Below, piece after piece: positions 61,601 to 64,000 of a DNA stretch of 64,000 nt; the first letter of the stretch is position 1; the number at the start of each line of letters is the position of its first letter. Where the stretch lies: contig NC_058337.1 of the NCBI RefSeq assembly GCF_905475395.1, positions 87,414,368 through 87,478,367 of the forward strand, in the 5' to 3' direction. The position numbers and the translations under genes are program-made. Origin of the DNA: Chrysoperla carnea (Eukaryota > Arthropoda > Insecta > Neuroptera > Chrysopidae). Below the pieces are notes generated by a model that saw nothing but the letters and a program-made list of their open reading frames with translations, did not search any database and was not told the DNA's origin.

Positions 61601-62388
61601 ATAAATATCAGTGCTTGTATTAGTTTTTATAAATTTGATAAGTTTAAAAAACAAAAACATTTATGTAGAATAAAATCGCGGTCTCTATGCCACCAATTCA
61701 AAAAATATTTGTTTTTTGGAATCTACATGCTTGGAAAAGAATTTAAATAATAAAAAATTATTAAGGATTATTTTAATGGAAATTTGAAAGGAAAAAAAAT
61801 ACAATTAAATAATTGTTTTTAAAAATACGTCGTTTCGTTTTTATTTTTAAATCTTTGACAAGCACTTGTAAGATGTCATATTTAATGTTAAAATCGTGTC
61901 AAGATGATGATAACAACACAGAGTTGGAAAGGAATTAGTTATTTTTTTGAAGCATTAACTTAATTGTTGTATTTTTTTAAAAAACGACAAAGTTTTCCCC
62001 GAACTCAATTCGCTACTGGTGAGCTTGCAAGAAAAGTGTAAACACTTAGAAAATGATAAAGTGAAAATTACCACAGTAAATTCAGCATATACAGGCCATT
62101 TTTCGATATCATAATATCCTTACGAGATATTTGTCCGTATTCTTACATATATTCAGTATATTTCTATAATAAAGAGGTGAAGTTTGATACATTTCTCAGC
62201 ACCCTTTTTGCATTATATTATGGATAGTAAATAAATTCATTAATTCTATTTAATTAAAATTGCTAGTTTAAAAAAAATAAAAAAATTTTGTTTATTTTCA
62301 GCATTTAATGAACGCAGCTGCATTTAAAGCACGTACAATATCCCGTGGAAAAAATCGTGATAAAAGATCAGTTGTTATGTCCAGTTAA
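55690..62388 (+). CDS. IFRD1: Interferon-related developmental regulator (IFRD1/2 family)
   Basis: Five exons: 55690-55720, 58923-59193, 59459-59914, 60782-61253 and 62302-62388. Splice phases fit, giving 438 residues (human IFRD1 451). Vertebrate IFRD1/IFRD2 are, respectively, a transcriptional co-regulator and a ribosome-bound translation factor; insects usually have one gene. The basic start MPKGKRKGKFG matches the family, followed by a serine/acidic region. The armadillo-like IFRD domain has SRTACFEAVCTAFIKKFIPE, ERGLRKGKGAEQLSAAKLAA, SWSLLLTLLNP and VRMSAGEALAISYELGRE. The C-terminal domain has KDRKTQRATFRDVLRTIEE, DNIRLGGRELLLLDGW and a short basic last exon ending KRSVVMSS. Intron 1 is 3.2 kb and contains a heat-shock-element-like array. 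AATAAA signals occur at about 62530-62545 and 62852. Confidence 0.94.
57940..58390. repeat. Degenerate tandem array of TTC/GAA motifs, IFRD1 intron 1
   Basis: A run of loosely repeated units of about 18-22 bp built on CATTCTnGAAnATTnT. It includes TTCTGGAACGTTG near 58099 and a perfect three-part heat-shock element, TTCTGGAAGATTC, at 58370-58382. It may be a decayed minisatellite or an HSF-binding region. Confidence 0.5.
58445..58530. repeat. GC-richer hairpin in IFRD1 intron 1
   Basis: AACCACCCACTTCCACT faces AGTGGGTGGTT across about 60 bp. Confidence 0.5.
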
Positions 62389-64000
62389 AAAAAATTTTAT
62401 TTTCAATTCTCTGCATTATGATTTGTTAATTTCAATACATTACTACATAATATTTTGATTACTGCAAGATAGATAATCTTATCCTACTCTCTCTTCTCTT
62501 CATATTGATAAAGATATGTGGATCAATTTAAATAAAATAAATAAATGTTTTTATGTATATAAAATAACCGTACATATTTAATAATATTATACTGTATCAA
62601 TCAATTGAAATAAATTTATAATTATATTTATTTTTCTATTTATGAATTAAATTAAATTAGATAAATTTCGTTTACCAAAACAATATTTAAATAACAAGAA
62701 TGAAAAACAAATATTGTCATTTTGTTTGATTGTTTTTAAGTTTGTTTTTTTTTTCTTTGTTTGTATTGTTAAAAATTACGTTTAGTTGTTTGTTGTATTT
62801 GTATAAATATCTTATTATAGTGACTTAATTATTGTAAATATTTTAGTTGAATAAAGTATTCAAAACAACTTATGCTTTTAAAAAATTAATGCTTATGATT
62901 TTGGAAATCCTGTTGCCCATTCATTTATTTTTAGATAATTGGAAGGAATTGAGGTAGGTCACACATCAAATATCCTAAGAAGGGCAAGTTCAAAAATTAA
63001 GTTTACAAGTTAATTTTTGAAAGTTTTCCAAAATGTTTTATGGCCTTTAAAGTGGCCTGTAAAAGGGATCCAATTTAAATCGGTAGATAGAGTCTTCCTT
63101 ATCATTTTGCCAGGAATGTAATGAATGAAATGAACGTAATAAAAATTAATTTAATTATCAAAAAACTCGACTGCGTTAAATAAAAACTGAAAAGAAAAAA
63201 CTAGACCAGTTTACATAACGAATTGTTTTTTTATTAACGTATTTCTACGTCGCGTCGAAAATCCTCCTTTTTTCTAATATCTATCTAATGACACTTGGGT
63301 TTTTAAGACGAATTTAATAATTTGAAGCCGTTTGAAGGTACGAGATAATAAAGAAATTTATAAATATATAAACACACACAAGATATGCACGAAAAACGCG
63401 CCGAAACCATCCAGTCGTTTGAAAGATACAAAATTTACAAAAAAAAAATTCATACATGCATACGTACAAGATACGGGTGAAAAACATAACCACTTCTTGG
63501 CAGTCGGGTAATAATACTCTGTAAACTGCTGCTGTATCATCACTATTGTATCTATACATTAAAATTTCTATGATGACATATGACATAGTGTGTTTTATTT
63601 TTATTGTTTTAACACAGGAATAGATTCAACGTTAAATACTGTGATAATTATGTATTTTCAAAGGATGATTAGTTAAAATTGCAAATAGAGAATATTTTAA
63701 ACTTCCCGGTGTATGCGCTTTTTGCTTTTTCATTTTACACCGGTGCGACATTCAAATTACGCCTTATTTTTAAACAGTCGAAAGTTTGCCTGACAGTTCA
63801 AAATTTTAAATTATTCAAAACATTTGTACAAACTTGTTTCTAGAAAAATAACATTTAAAAAAAATTTGTGATGGAAGTATTCGTAAATGCTTATTGAATA
63901 TTTACCCTACAATTTCAATAATAATTGGAAATGGAGGTTTGATTTTATTAATAAACTTATATAGTTATGTTTTTATTCAAATTATTATATATTTGTTTTA
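62389..64000. other. IFRD1 3' flank, no further gene seen
   Basis: After the IFRD1 3' UTR (to about 62870) the sequence is AT-rich with no recognisable exon. Overlapping open frames at 63314-63586 on the minus strand look like chance. Confidence 0.5.

Noticed and set aside
63314-63586. Overlapping minus-strand frames near the right edge
   Set aside because: Two frames open over the same DNA with Tyr/Cys/Phe-rich composition, as expected by chance in AT-rich sequence.

Overview
This window is AT-rich animal nuclear DNA with spliced genes (GT-AG introns from about 57 bp to several kb), conserved single-copy eukaryotic proteins and many small hairpin-type transposons. The style of the repeats (a Jockey-like LINE 3' end, MITEs, Helitron-like ends, arthropod-type repeat proteins) and the protein sequences suggest a holometabolous or other winged insect. 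I cannot name the order from sequence alone. No prokaryotic, organellar or CRISPR sequence was seen. Exon models were built by hand from protein similarity recalled for each family, checking splice signals and phase; none was aligned by software.

Layout, left to right: first coding exon of a Na+/K+-ATPase beta subunit (minus, 355-505, rest off the left edge); a repeat-rich stretch with a LINE fragment, a GC-richer tandem pair and a long foldback (1.2-8.7 kb); NDUFAF6 (minus, 8754-10597, 4 exons); a broken repeat protein; an intronless C2H2 zinc-finger gene (plus, 12478-13725) wedged between two repeats; a 6.5-kb stretch with three MITE-like elements; EEPD1 (minus, 20580-24083, 3 exons); POLR2F/RPB6 (plus, 26033-27038, 3 exons); MRPL15 (minus, 28326-30387, 3 exons); DONSON/humpty dumpty (minus, 31932-37283, 8 exons); VPS15/PIK3R4 (minus, 39481-50748, 13 exons); WDR74 (plus, 52539-53756, 2 exons); IFRD1 (plus, 55690-62388, 5 exons); then 1.6 kb with no gene seen.

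The genes do not form one pathway. They are housekeeping functions: ion transport, complex I assembly, DNA repair, transcription, mitochondrial translation, replication fork protection, PI3-kinase/autophagy, ribosome assembly and transcriptional co-regulation.

The less ordinary signals are: (1) a GAACGCACC-like motif 100-330 bp upstream of most start codons, usually in the same orientation relative to the gene; (2) two inverted copies of one transposon flanking the first exon of EEPD1, one interrupted by a second element that also lies just upstream of the zinc-finger gene; (3) a zinc-finger gene with five SUMO-type motifs and a C-terminus made of repeat sequence; (4) altered catalytic-motif residues in EEPD1; (5) a 704-bp near-complete palindrome; (6) a heat-shock-element-like array in IFRD1 intron 1. 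I found no convincing wholly new system; these are leads.
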